From NCBI GenBank assembly GCA_016987375.1, contig PJRA01000005.1, positions 3,378,824 through 3,442,823 of the forward strand: a stretch of 64,000 nucleotides of DNA, written 5' to 3'. The notes beneath the pieces are model-generated. The model was given only the letters and a program-made list of their open reading frames with translations. It had not been told where the DNA came from and did not search any database. This document shows, in pieces, positions 51,401-61,749 of this stretch. The stretch comes from Brachionus koreanus (taxonomy: Eukaryota; Rotifera; Eurotatoria; Ploima; Brachionidae). Numbering within the stretch: the stretch's first letter is position 1; each line of letters opens with the position of its first letter. The position numbers were made by a program, and so were the translations under genes.

Positions 51401-54400
51401 AAGTCCAAATCCAGTGAAATCAGTTCTTTTAATGTGAAAAACTTGGAAGAGGAGGATGAACGCGACTTAAAACGTTACGAAATTCAATGTGAGCTTAATA
51501 ATCAGGGTGCCAGTGATTTGGTCATTGATTTGTTTATGAGTGATATTAGTAACAAAGTGTTTAAAGAAAGTGTTCTGCTTGGAATAGCATTGTTAGAAGG
51601 AGGAAATACCCAAGTTCAAGTTAGTTTTAACATTATTTTTTTACTAATTTATTTTAAAAAAAATCAAAATTTGATTCAAAAATTCAGCAACGATTAATTT
51701 AACATTTTTTTTAAAAAAAATATCGATATTTATGGTAAACTCAAAGTTTGATGATAAAAATTTTGTCAAAAATAAGAGTTTTAAGTAATAATATTTTGAC
51801 ACTAGAAATCCCCGGTGATTTATTATAAAAATTTTGAACTAAGATTTTTGAAAAAAAGAATTTTTTTATTTTTAAAAGAGAAATTTTTGTAAAAAAAAAT
51901 AAAATTTTATTTTCATTTAAAATAAACAAAATCGAAAATCAATAAAATTTTTAGGTTAGTTTCTCAATATTTGTTTGTTTTGTGTTTTTTCTTTTTTGAA
52001 TTTTCTATTGTCTTCTCTTAAGCTATGATTATGGCTGATTTTATCGTTTTCAAAATATTTCCAATTCTGATTATTAAAACTATTACTAACTTTGTGCCAC
52101 TATTAAATCTGTTTTCCCTACTCTTTTCGTTCTTTGGAAAAAAAAACATATTTTTAAAGCCATAAATAGACATGGTTATAGTCGAGATTAGACCTAATGA
52201 AAGTTGGATAAATAATCTTAGCTATCTCCTCAGTAAATAGAGAAAATGTATTCATGTCTAGACCAGTTTGCAACTGTTTAAATTCTATTACTCGCTTAGA
52301 CCTGTTATTTAAAAAATTTGCTCTCAATCTTATTATTTATTTAATTAATTTATCCAATTTTATACGCAAAATTTTTCAGATTCATTTTTTTTACCACAAA
52401 ATAATTAAGATAAACTATTTAGAAAATAAAATTATTTGAGTCAAATTAAACAATTAAGAGCTTTTTTCCAATTAAATTAATCAGTTTTTATTTAATTGAA
52501 AATTATTTTTTAAATTTTCTTTTCAGAAAACTATCTATAACCGGTTGATAACAGAAAAATATTCAGAAAAATTCTGCAAAGCATTTCATGATCGCATTGA
52601 AATAGCTCAAAAAGAAATAAAAAATTTAAATAGTTTCATGTCAACTGAAATTACAGATGGTAAGTGATATTTTTTTACTAATCCAACTAAGCAATTAATA
52701 ATTTGAAATAAATTAAAAATATAAAATCATTTTATTTAAACTTAAAAATTTTATTAATCTTTCTATTTGCTATGCAAAAACTTTTTTTTACATTTTTGTA
52801 AAAATCTAAAAAAAAAGACTCTTTTATAAATCTTTTCTAAACTGCAATTTAAAAAAAGCTTATTGAAATTCATATTTAAATATTACCTAATAATCTAAAA
52901 GTATTTAAGCAAAGCTTTAATGAGCTTTTGAATCCGGTTTATTTTATTTCTTCAGCATTGAAGCATCAAGTATCGCTTTAAAAATTTTTATGAATGTTTA
53001 TGCTTTGGAAGTTAATTTAACTGGCTAACAATACTTGATTCGTCTGATAAAATGTTCATCAACAGGATTTTTTTAAGTATTTTCCCTAAAAAATTCAATC
53101 TGCCGTTGGATATCTAAATCTTTCAAATCATTTAGAACAACTCTTTTTTCCAATAATGATGTAACAGTATCAAATCTTCAAAATTTTAGACAAAAATTTT
53201 GATTTTATAATTTTTTTTTAGAATTAAAAAAACAAAGAGTTAGAAATATCATTTTGAATAGCACTCAGTTCAGTTTATTTTATCATATAATAGAACTTAA
53301 AGTTTTAGAATTCCATAGATGCTAAAATAAAAATTATTCAAATAAAAATTTCAATATATTTTTTTCGAGACTAAAATATCTCTAAAAAATGCTTTGTCTT
53401 TCAAAAACTGTGTGTAAGGATTACACAAATGCAGACTGTTTGAACAAACAAAATCTATTTGACAAATACCTCTTTAGCTTTAATATTTATTAAATTTGAA
53501 GTTTTGCTTAATTGTTTTTTCTCAATTTCAAAAATAATTGAATTAATAAAAATAAAAATTGTTTATATAATGCAAGATTAAAAACAATCATAAAATATTA
53601 AATTAAAGTTTAAAAATTTTAATTTCAAGTTGCCAAAATAAAAGTTGCCAGCAACAACATTTCGTCCCATGTAAATGGACAAGATGATGCCTTAATGGAC
53701 GATAGCAGTTCCTTAATGACCCACCGTCATCGGGTCAATCGTTCGGACAGTGTTGGTACTAATGCTACAATGGGATTTTCTAATTCGAATCATTTGGGCG
53801 GTGGTCAAGGCAATCTAGTTGAAGACATCGCCATCATGGAAATAATTCTCAGATTTCTTCAGCTTCTCTGTGAAAACCACAACGCTGATTTGCAAAATTT
53901 TTTAAGAATACAGCAAAATAACAAGACCAGTTACAACTTAGTGTGTGAAACACTGCAATTTTTAGACTGCATTTGCGGCTCGACCACAGGTGGATTGGGC
54001 CTTCTCGGCCTATGGATAAACGAAACCAATGTGCATTTAATCAACCAAGCATTAGAAACTTTGACTGAATATTGTCAAGGTCCATGTCATGCTAACCAAT
54101 ATGCCATAATAAACCACGAGTCAAATGGAATCGACATAGTCATAGCTTTAATACTGAACGACATACAGCCTTTGTCCAAAAATAATGTTGAAATGTTTTT
54201 GGCATTGAAAGACAACGCGTCAAAGCTTCTTTTAGCTGTGATGGAAAGCAGTGATGATACCTCAAATGCTGAAAGAATATTATACAATATAACACCCAAA
54301 GCTTTAATAGATGTGATTCGAGAGGCTTTTGAGCAAGGCAAGGAAATGGATCAACAGGCTGAAATAGCTAAGATTAATCGGAAAGAAAGTACTAGTAGTA

Positions 54401-57400
54401 AAAAAGAAGAAACTTTGGAAGCAAATGACCAAATGAGCGAAACAGATGAGCTGCTAATTCGACGCTCTGTTTCTTCATCGCCTGAAAGTGTCAATGACGA
54501 AGAACAGAGTCAAAAAAGTGAAAATAGCGATGAAAGTGAGGGTGCTGCGCCAAGAGAAGTTGGTCATAATTTGTACATATTAGCACACAAATTGGCCAAA
54601 TTTAACAAAGAGCTAAGTGTTTTACTGAAATCAAAGGATAATCAGGAAAATGAGGCTCTTGCCTATTATGCGGCACACACAGCTCAGATTGAAATAATTC
54701 GAGAAGACAGAGCCATGGAACAAATTGTATTCCCAGTTCCAACCATATGCGAATATTTGACTTCGGAAACAAAACAAAAAATATTTTTAACAACTGAAAA
54801 AGACGAGCAGAATAGTAAGATAACTGGATTTTTTGAACAGATTGACATGATGTGGAACGAAATGAAATGGCAGAAAAAACTTAGACAACAGCGATGGTTG
54901 TATTGGTTTAGCTCGCATATGAGTCTTTGGAGTGATATATCATTTAATTTTGCAGTATTGATAAATCTTCTGGTAGCCATTTTTTATCCATTTGATAGAG
55001 GCATCAAAGATCTTGATCCAAAAATAAGTGCTTTAATTTGGACTTCTCTTCTTGTCTCATTGGCATTCATTATTTCATATCCAAACAAAACCGGTATTCG
55101 AACATTTATAGCATCGGCTATTCTACGACTTATTTATTCATTAGGCCTTTCGCCTACTCTTTGGCTAATTGGATCCATAAATGTCATCAATAAGGGAATT
55201 TTTTTGGTTAGCTACATGGGAAATCGAGGCATATTTTCCCACTCATTTAGGAATATATTTAGTGACTTTGAGTTTTTATATCACATATTGTATCTGGTCT
55301 TGTGTCTTTTCGGTCTTTGTGTTCATGAATTCTTCTATGGGTTACTAGTAAGTAGTTTTTTTTTTTTTAAAGTGTTAAAAAAATTTTCCAAAAATTCTCT
55401 TAATTTTAAAGAAAAAAATAAGAATGTTAGTTGTCATTGAATGTTTTTTAAAAAAAAAATTGATTAATTAAGAACTATTTTAATTTTTTGAATTTCGTAT
55501 CAATCGAAAAAAAAAAATAGTAAAAAAGAATTTAGCTAAATCGAAAAAAAAAAGTAAATTCTTTTTTCCTTTCTTTTTGTGATCCTTTAAAAATGGTATA
55601 TCAAGCAAAAAAAGTTCTAATGTTGACTTTCCAGATGTTATTTTTTCAATTTTTTCAAAAATCAGTATCAAAAATTTTCTATTAGCCTGACGAAAAGATG
55701 TGTTTTTGAATACATTTTTAAATATGAAAATGACGGCATTGTGAATTTTGGAACAAAATACAAAAAAAAAAATTTTAAATTTAAAAAAACTTTTTTTCTG
55801 AGGGTCCAAAAATTTTTCTGCAAAATGTATCAACTTATACAAGGTTTGTATCACTCAAATTTAGTTTGTGCAAAACCTCTGCAATTTAATTTTAATAATT
55901 TTCTAATGCATATACTGTTTTGCACAATTGCACAGTTTTTGCACAGACTAGATTTGGGTGATACAAACCTTGAATAAGTTGATGCATTTTGCAGAACAAT
56001 TTTTGGACCCTCAGAAAAAAAAATTTTTTTTAATTTTAAATTTTTGTTTTTGTAGTTCGTTCCAAAATTCACAAAGCCAAAATGACACAGTTGGGTAATG
56101 CATTTATGCACACCATTTGAATAATGAAACAAAATTGCTGGAAAAACAATATTTTCTTCAAAAACATGATCTTTAAATAGTCTAAACGCTTTCTTATAAG
56201 TTTTTAAACAAAATTTCTTTATCAGAGTCAATTATCGATTCATCTAAACAACCCTTACTAGATTCAGGTTTCCATTCATTCTCCATTTCTTTTTTTTATA
56301 GAAGCTTTATTATTTGATTAAATTTTAAATAGGCTGTTTTTGTAATAGATTTATTATTAAATTGATGCAAATAGTGCAACTTTTAGTCGATTTTTTAGCG
56401 CTTTTTTAAAAAATGAATTTTTTTAGATTTTTTTCTAAAGGATTCAAATGACTGCTTAACCTGAAGTATATTTAGATTTTTGCGAAAAAAACAATCTAAA
56501 ATTGAAAAAAAAATTTCTCCCAAACAAAATGTATCAATTGATGCAAAGCTTTTATCACCCAAATCTCAAATTCAATTCTTGCAAAAGTTTTAGTGCAATT
56601 TGAATAAAACCATTGTCTAATTTAGCTTCAAAATTTCAGAGCTTTTGCAGATATAGCAACCAATGTAAGGCCTAAAGAAAAAGGATATTACAATTTTAGT
56701 TTTTTTTTCTGCTCCAAAATTCACAATGGCTACAAAATGAGTATTAAATCTTGCTTCAGTATAATTATATTCTAAAATAAAATAAAGGCTTGCTGCTTCA
56801 AAGTGACATAAGTTGGTCAATATTTAAGCTTTTTTCGATCTGTAAAGGCCAAAAGCAAGGAAATTTTAAATTATTAAAATAATCAATTTTAAATATTTAA
56901 ATGGTCATCAGAAAAAAACTTTTTTTATGTTTTTTTTTATAGCTTTTGGATGTAGTTTATAGAGAAGAAACATTATTGAATGTAATCCGATGTGTCACAA
57001 AGAATGCAAAGTCAGTTCTCTTAACAGCAGTGTTCGCAGTTATTTTAATTTATTTGTTTTCGATTTGCGGCTTTTTGTTCCTAAGGGATGATTTTATAAT
57101 GGAGGTTGATCCAAATACAGATAGTAAGTGTATATTGCATTAAACGCATGACTAATATAAAATATAATCAATTTACTTAATAGAATTAACACCTTCTCAG
57201 GTAGACTACTATAATCGAATAAAAAACATCCGTTCAGCTGAATCAAATGAATTTTGTTCCGCTGAGAATTGCACTTCTGACACAACAGAACGTAACTTTA
57301 AATAATTTTAGAAAATTTTTATTTTATTTGATGTTTATAGATGAGTCCATTGAGGTGGAAGGAGACGGTCTTGAGAGATCATGCGACACACTCATAATGT

Positions 57401-58404
57401 GTATTATCACCACATTGAATAATGGACTCCGTAATGGTGGAGGTATCGGTGATGTTTTAAGAAAGCCTAGTAGTTCAGTAAGGAAAAAATTGAAATTTTG
57501 ATTAAAAAATAAAATTAAAATGCTCTAATTTTAAGGAACCTTTGTTTATGTTTAGAGTTGTCTATGACTTATTATTCTTTTTCATTGTTATAATTATAAC
57601 ATTGAATCTTATTTTTGGTGTTATAATTGACACTTTTGGAGATTTGAGACAGGAAAAGCAAGAAAAAGATTACACTTTGAGAAACACTTGTTTTATTTGC
57701 AGTAAGTTGATTTTTTAAAAAAGCAAAAATTTGAGTAACCTTTATATTGAAATTATTTAGATTCTTTTATAAAAAAAATTCATTGAATTAATAAGTTAAA
57801 AAAATTATCAAAATTTTTTTTTCAATTATAAAATTTGGTTATTAATTTAAAAAGAAAAGTTTAAAACTCTTTAAATGTTTTTCTTTTGTTCACAATATCA
57901 TAAAATAAAATTTTTACAAACAATATTTTTAAGAAAAATTAAAAATATCTAAAATTATTTAAATCAAGGTTTGGATAGATCGAAATTTGACAACAAAACA
58001 GTTTCGTTTGATGAACATATTAAACTTGAGCATAATATGTGGCATTACTTATACTTCTTGATTTTAATCAAAGTTAAAGATAAGACCGAGTTTACCGGTC
58101 CTGAAAGCTTTGTATATTCGTGTATTCAGGTATTTTTTTGTTTCTTTTTTTTTAATTAATGACTAAAATTAAAATTTTAAATTTTTAAAAGAACAAGAAT
58201 TTAGAATGGTTCCCACGAATGAGAGCAATGTCGCTTGATTCGTCTAATAAAGACGAAGAAGAAAATGAACTAAATCAAATAAAGTCAAGATTGGATCAAA
58301 CAAGTAACTTGGTTATCAATTTACTAAAACAGTTGGATGAGCTTAAAGACAATTTTGCCAATAAACGAAAAAATGAAGAACGACCTAGTCTTTTGAAATA
58401 TTGA
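33451..58404 (+). CDS. ITPR: Inositol 1,4,5-trisphosphate receptor, 27 exons
   Basis: ER calcium-release channel opened by IP3 and Ca2+. Exons: 33451-33789, 33849-34199, 34599-34682, 39101-40066, 40161-40456, 42135-42509, 42564-42633, 43559-43644, 43995-44265, 44327-44462, 44540-44802, 44919-45197, 45287-45487, 47693-47812, 47872-49176, 50343-50824, 50878-50977 or 51116-51239, 51296-51619, 52527-52659, 53630-55347, 56943-57123, 57184-57291, 57341-57477, 57536-57701, 57969-58129, 58192-58404. With exons 12 and 18 this gives 2962 residues; vertebrate ITPRs have about 2700. Exons 1-4 encode the suppressor and IP3-binding core ([49 protein letters not shown]); exons 21-25 the six membrane segments and pore; exon 26 the zinc finger (CxxC...HxxxxH) and exon 27 the coiled-coil tail. 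An acidic Ser-rich insertion of about 50 residues precedes the membrane region. AATAAA at 58503-58508. Confidence 0.96.
35317..35947. mobile_element. 631-bp inverted-repeat element rich in GTTTAAAC palindromes
   Basis: Bounded by CCCGAGGGGACAAAAACA at 35317 and its reverse complement ending at 35947. Inside each end, GTTTAAAC (an 8-bp palindrome) recurs: twice near the left end and three times near the right, as part of AACGCTGTTTAAACG-type words, and the middle consists of decayed AAAACG/CGTTTT units. No protein is encoded; the minus-strand open frame at 35249-35485 is repeat. Flanks share only TT, so no clear long target duplication. It lies in ITPR intron 3. Confidence 0.8.
37098..37420. 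mobile_element. Foldback element in ITPR intron 3
   Basis: AAGTTTATGATCAAA...ATGATCATGCTCAA at 37101-37133 is repeated in reverse complement at 37384-37417, and the inner parts (TTGCAGAAGCATGTTTTC versus GAAAACATTTTTCTGCA) also pair, giving arms of roughly 120 bp with gaps. The centre has TGCAGA/TTGTGCAC words like the other foldback elements. The open frame at 37273-37551 runs through it and is not a gene. Confidence 0.7.
37961..38142 (+). mobile_element. tRNA-derived SINE in ITPR intron 3
   Basis: A tRNA-like head has a pol III A box (TGGTGAAGTGG, 37971-37981) and B box (GATTCAAATC, 38014-38023) at tRNA spacing, with a body including GCGCGTAGGGCTAGCCTGACC, and a 3' tail AATGACCCTTTGC...ATAAGGAG ending in A-rich sequence. 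The same tail occurs at 63688-63725. No intact cloverleaf acceptor stem is seen, so it is not a working tRNA gene. Confidence 0.75.
41040..41165. repeat. Inverted repeat in ITPR intron 5
   Basis: TATATGTAAAAAACTGTAAT at about 41045 pairs with its near reverse complement ATTACAGTTTTTTACATATA at about 41144-41163; arms of about 27 bp, spacer about 65 bp. Probably a small MITE or its remains. Confidence 0.6.
43023..43282. mobile_element. Inverted-repeat element (MITE-like) in ITPR intron 7
   Basis: Left arm 43025-43088 (TGGTCATGCG, TGGCGGCCACTAGACCGCC, TTGGTGTTGGCCGT) is matched in reverse complement by 43201-43277 (ACGGCCAAC, ATGGCCGCCACTGATGATAC, CACGCCATATGCATGG) with mismatches and small gaps. 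Middle is AT-rich filler. GC content of the arms is far above background. No protein encoded. Confidence 0.65.
44919..45197 (+). CDS. ITPR: ITPR exon 12: frame-neutral cassette exon
   Basis: 279 nt, phase 0 at both ends, encoding 93 residues of low-complexity acidic and Ser-rich sequence ending in [11 protein letters not shown]. In vertebrate ITPR the segment TKLKIIEILQ runs directly into [11 protein letters not shown]; here exon 11 ends in [10 protein letters not shown] and exon 13 begins [10 protein letters not shown], so skipping exon 12 restores the standard protein. The acceptor used is CAATACAG at 44911-44918; the AG eight bases earlier would bring in an early stop. The position is close to vertebrate splice region SIII. 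Confidence 0.7.
46636..47603 (-). mobile_element. Mariner element with decayed transposase, ITPR intron 13
   Basis: 968 bp with terminal inverted repeats (TTAGGGTGAGTCAAAAAATT at 46636; TTGGGTTAGTTCATAAAATT on the minus strand ending at 47603), flanked on both sides by TA (46634-46635, 47604-47605), the target duplication of this superfamily. Minus-strand coding parts include [39 protein letters not shown] and [13 protein letters not shown]; the middle Asp block is in the first and the second Asp in the second of these. Stops and internal deletion leave it inactive (a full-length member would be near 1.3 kb). It lies antisense to ITPR. Confidence 0.85.
49437..49805 (-). pseudogene. LINE 3' end with TAC-repeat tail, ITPR intron 15
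   Basis: The minus strand reads [20 protein letters not shown] and [20 protein letters not shown], the thumb-to-C-terminus part of LINE ORF2, then after stops a 3' UTR ending GGGTCGCAG and TAC repeats (49437-49465). 5'-truncated as usual for LINEs. Same family as the copy at 1-140. Confidence 0.75.
50878..50977 (+). CDS. ITPR: ITPR exon 17, first of two mutually exclusive homologous exons
   Basis: Encodes [12 protein letters not shown] and [12 protein letters not shown], matching vertebrate LIKHTKQLLEE and LCIKVLQTLREMM. It accepts in phase 2 and ends in phase 0 at GAG before gttaaa; an alternative donor at 51004 (also phase 0) adds 9 residues. It must splice to exon 19, because running on into exon 18 gives CTT GAT TAA. 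Confidence 0.8.
51116..51239 (+). CDS. ITPR: ITPR exon 18, second of two mutually exclusive homologous exons
   Basis: Same phases as exon 17 (2 in, 0 out) and homologous protein: [14 protein letters not shown] then LIQIFRQM against [12 protein letters not shown] and [14 protein letters not shown] is closer to vertebrate ITPR at its start, whereas exon 17 is closer in its second half (LCIKLLQ). The intron that follows is only 56 bp. Use of both exons together would shift frame and stop at once. Confidence 0.78.
53000..53360 (-). pseudogene. Mariner fragment, ITPR intron 20
   Basis: Collinear at DNA level with 47085-47560 of the mariner at 46636-47603: CGTCTGA..., GGATTTTTTTAAGTATTT, ATATCTAAATCTTTCAAATC, and the terminal part AACAAAGAGTTAGAAATATC. 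Much is deleted. Confidence 0.6.
55730..56100. mobile_element. Foldback element in ITPR intron 21
   Basis: Left arm 55737-55895 contains GTGAATTTTGGAAC, CTGAGGGTCCAAAAAT and GGTTTGTATCAC; the right arm 55925-56090 carries the reverse complements GTGATACAAACC, TTTTTGGACCCTCAG and GTTCCAAAATTCAC in mirror order, with about 85-90% match. Spacer is short. The open frames at 55480-56231 on both strands are read-through of the arms. Confidence 0.85.
56480..56830. repeat. Second, diverged member of the same foldback family
   Basis: Shares with the element at 55730 the words ATGTATCAA, TATCACCCAAAT, TGCAAAAG and, at its right end, CTCCAAAATTCACAATGGC, in the same order, 400 bp downstream in the same intron. 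Arms no longer pair well. Confidence 0.5.
57436..57453 (+). other. ITPR: ITPR pore selectivity filter codons (GGGIGD)
   Basis: Codons GGT GGA GGT ATC GGT GAT encode GGGIGD. Vertebrate ITPRs usually have GGGVGD and ryanodine receptors GGGIGD; both conduct Ca2+. It marks the pore loop between membrane segments 5 and 6 as intact. Confidence 0.9.
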
Positions 58405-58639
58405 ACATAGCTTTAGTTATTTTTAAATTGTTTTAAATTTTCTTTTTGAACTAAAAAAAAAGTTGTTTTAATTTTTAATTTTTTTTTCCCAATGTGATTA
58501 AAAATAAAAACGAATATCAAATTTATAAGAAAAAAATTTACAAACAATTGAAAGCAAATTAAAGAGCATTTTGTGTCCTTGAATTTATGCTAGTTTAAAA
58601 ATTGACCAAATTTTAAAGTATTTATAGATTGTTGTTCTC

Positions 58640-58762
58640 AACATCTCCTTTTTATCTAAGCATTCTCTTTTCACGACTAGCTGAGCTGATTTAGATGGCT
58701 CCAACCATTTTTGTCTAAAGTTTTAATTTTTAAAAATTTTTTCATAATTAAATAAACAAGGG
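58640..58762 (-). pseudogene. Mariner fragment next to the assembly gap
   Basis: CTCTTTTCACGACTAGCTGA and AACCATTTTTGTCTAAAG match 46985-47035 of the mariner at 46636, then the sequence jumps to its terminal part (ATAATTAAATAAACAA). A further piece, CAGTTAGACATATTATTTTG, lies at about 59655 beyond the gap. Confidence 0.55.
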
Positions 58763-58920
58763 GACATAATTTAAACCCCTTCCTTATAATTCACCCCTCA
58801 ACTTGAAAAGTTGTTTTCTTTAAGTAAAACAAATTTTAACTAAATCGAATATTAAAAGATTAATCACCATTAAAATTTAACTTTTGAAATTATTTTGGAA
58901 TCTTAATTTCAAAAGAAAAA

Positions 58921-59505
58921 NNNNNNNNNNNNNNNNNNNNNNNNNNNNNNNNNNNNNNNNNNNNNNNNNNNNNNNNNNNNNNNNNNNNNNNNNNNNNNNN
59001 NNNNNNNNNNNNNNNNNNNNNNNNNNNNNNNNNNNNNNNNNNNNNNNNNNNNNNNNNNNNNNNNNNNNNNNNNNNNNNNNNNNNNNNNNNNNNNNNNNNN
59101 NNNNNNNNNNNNNNNNNNNNNNNNNNNNNNNNNNNNNNNNNNNNNNNNNNNNNNNNNNNNNNNNNNNNNNNNNNNNNNNNNNNNNNNNNNNNNNNNNNNN
59201 NNNNNNNNNNNNNNNNNNNNNNNNNNNNNNNNNNNNNNNNNNNNNNNNNNNNNNNNNNNNNNNNNNNNNNNNNNNNNNNNNNNNNNNNNNNNNNNNNNNN
59301 NNNNNNNNNNNNNNNNNNNNNNNNNNNNNNNNNNNNNNNNNNNNNNNNNNNNNNNNNNNNNNNNNNNNNNNNNNNNNNNNNNNNNNNNNNNNNNNNNNNN
59401 NNNNNNNNNNNNNNNNNNNNNNNNNNNNNNNNNNNNNNNNNNNNNNNNNNNNNNNNNNNNNNNNNNNNNNNNNNNNNNNNNNNNNNNNNNNNNNNNNNNN
59501 NNNNN
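58921..59505. other. Assembly gap (585 N)
   Basis: Run of N. Mariner-related fragments flank it on both sides, so a repeat is a likely cause of the gap. Nothing can be said about its content or true length. Confidence 0.99.
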
Positions 59506-60099
59506 TGTTGCTATGTTTATTTAATTAATTAAGAGAAAAAAACTAACTCCTCCTTACTTCATATACAAATCTTTTAACATGGCGAAGATTTTTTCTCCAG
59601 TACAATCATTGTAAAAAAAAAAGTATTTTATAAATATAGTTGTGAACAAACAGTTAGACATATTATTTTGAATAGTCAATTAGATTAAAAGATAAAAAAT
59701 AAAAATAATTTTTTTAATTTCCTTATTAGTCAAGAACCAGCCTCTCGCTTCCGATCTGATTGGATCTATTTAGGAAATATTTTGTAGTAAGTTAACAAGG
59801 ATAACTAAGTTTTATTTGGATAAGCAAGCGCATCTGACATTCATTTAAACATCTAATCAGATATACTTGTTATGAATTAAGAGCCAGCCAGTCTAATTTT
59901 AGCTCCATTTTGTTTATTTAAATTCTTTTAAATTTTTTTTTCTTTTTTTATAAAAAAAATCTGATTTATTAAATATATGTTTATTTTTCCTTTTTTTCTG
60001 TTTTTTTCTACCTAACCCCCAAAATAATGGCACTTTTGAAAAAAAATCACAAAAAAAAAATTGAATAATAAATTTCTTTTTAACAATAATATTTAACAA

Positions 60100-60240
60100 T
60101 ATTAATCAATACTTAACAATATATATATATAAATATATATATATTAATACTTAATAATACAACTAATACTAATACTAATAACTAATACTTAATAATACTT
60201 ATCAATACTTAATAATAATCAATATTTAACAATACTTTTC
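60100..60240. repeat. AT-rich simple repeat
   Basis: Interrupted ATATAT run followed by degenerate TAATACTTAATAATAC-type units over about 140 bp. Confidence 0.7.
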
Positions 60241-60732
60241 ATTTTTAACAATATTAAAGTCAAAACTATAATTAGATAGAATATCCAATCCATACAATGC
60301 TTGGTTCTTTAGATCATATCGATATGAAGAGTCAAAAATGCAATTTCTTTAATTTTTTTCGCATAAATTTTGAAGTCCTTTTAATACTCACATAGAGTCA
60401 TTACACGTAAGGAAATTAAGTGCTAATTATTTATCTATTGTCAATGACATCATAAAAAGTTATAGAAATACATGGTTCTATATGGGATAGATCACAAAAA
60501 GTACATAAAAGTCAAAGTTAAGAGAAAATGACTACTATTAATTTGATTAATTTTACATAATTTTCAAAATATTTTATTTAAAAATAATTAATTTATACAA
60601 CATTAAATAATAAAATTTTTTAAAGTTTTTTTTTTAGAAAAACAATATCTAAAAGAGCACCTATCGCCAAAATTAATAAATTTATTAAAAAAAAAACACT
60701 TAAATTAAACAAAATAAAAAATCTTTGGAATG

Positions 60733-61749
60733 TTATAAATCAGATTGTAAAAATTGTTCTTTACGCTTAAAATTAGGCGTAGTCTGACTTTTTTGCATGG
60801 ATCTTAACAAATTGAACTCATCATCCAAACAGTGCAGATTAACTATGGGTAGTCTTTCAGTCAAATTGTCTATAACTCCTATATCATTCACTGATTTTTT
60901 GATTATTGATCTAACAGGACCAGCCCCTGTAAGTGCTCCTGCAAACATTCTTGCATCGCCGGCCCTCAGTGATGGTCTTGTTTCACTCGATTCTTGCAAA
61001 CAATTACTAGATTGAAAATTACTCTCATCTTCACTACTAAGCTCGTCAAGAAAAGTGACACTTTTAGAGCGAATTTTTTTCGATGAAATTGACTCTCGAA
61101 TAGATGAACGTCTAAAATTAGATGACTGAATAATTTCTTGTTTTTTTTCGATTTCGATTCTTCCTTTTATTTCTTCATCAAGTTCAGCTCTTAGTTGCAC
61201 CATCAAGTCCGATTTTAAATTTTGTTTTTTGTCTATCATTTCGTTCTTTATTCTTCCACTGCTGCGTGCCTGATTAAACAACGAGCGTTTAAGATCCAAA
61301 TTTTCTTCGCCTTCTGAATCCAAGTTAAAGCTTCTGTTCGATCTCGAGTCAAAATCAGATTGACAATCAAAATTATCTGCTTTGGCTTTTTTTTTCGCTT
61401 TCAATCGTCTTAAACTAAGACGCTTGTTTTCATTCTTGACCATATCTGTACTGATTTGATTTGACGAGCTAAAGAAACTAAGCAAAGAAGTCAACGACTT
61501 TTTATGTGTCTGATCATTTAGCTTTTTCTTTTCATCTTCAAGTTTTTTGCTTCGTTTTTCTTTTTTAATCTTTTGTTTCTCTTCTACTTGACTCTGAATT
61601 CGATTCATTAAATTAACAGTCTTTTGATTAGTGGCTTTTTCGATAGGTTTTTCGCTACCTCGCACTGGCACACTTAAACTTCGGCTCTTCACACTAAGCC
61701 TATCAATTGCTGATCTAAAAAATCCGGAGCTTTGCTGAATAGGAGCCAT
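60733..61749 (-). CDS. Charged, probably disordered protein of unknown function
   Basis: Intronless, 338 residues, no family recognised. The composition is Lys/Arg/Glu/Ser-rich with no membrane segment or signal peptide. Residues about 44-80 are likely helical or coiled coil (long run of E/K with few breakers), 114-123 is a basic cluster (RRLKAKKKAK) that could be a nuclear signal, and 181-206 is another charged helix. KSVTF at 229-233 fits the RVxF consensus for docking protein phosphatase 1, and several basophilic kinase-type sites (RRSS at 213-216) lie just before it. The C-terminal third contains a more ordered stretch (RMFAGALTGAGPVRSIIKK, 267-285). Codon and base composition are like the real genes here, which supports it being expressed. 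Start chosen at the first ATG of the frame; a 5' exon cannot be ruled out. Confidence 0.65.
   Translation of the reverse strand: MAPIQQSSGFFRSAIDRLSVKSRSLSVPVRGSEKPIEKATNQKTVNLMNRIQSQVEEKQKIKKEKRSKKLEDEKKKLNDQTHKKSLTSLLSFFSSSNQISTDMVKNENKRLSLRRLKAKKKAKADNFDCQSDFDSRSNRSFNLDSEGEENLDLKRSLFNQARSSGRIKNEMIDKKQNLKSDLMVQLRAELDEEIKGRIEIEKKQEIIQSSNFRRSSIRESISSKKIRSKSVTFLDELSSEDESNFQSSNCLQESSETRPSLRAGDARMFAGALTGAGPVRSIIKKSVNDIGVIDNLTERLPIVNLHCLDDEFNLLRSMQKSQTTPNFKRKEQFLQSDL

Larger units (their letters stand above)
58405..60732. other. Intergenic region with assembly gap and mariner pieces
   Basis: Convergent 3' ends of ITPR (+) and the unknown gene at 60733 (-). It holds the ITPR polyA signal, mariner pieces at 58640-58762 and 59630-59715, the N run at 58921-59505 and an AT simple-repeat stretch at 60100-60240 (TAATACTTAATAA-type). 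The open frame spanning the gap is an artefact. Confidence 0.5.

Noticed and set aside
55480..56231. Three open frames of 78-126 residues on both strands
   Set aside because: All are arms of the foldback element in ITPR intron 21.
58884..59528. 214-residue open frame
   Set aside because: Almost entirely unknown bases of the assembly gap.
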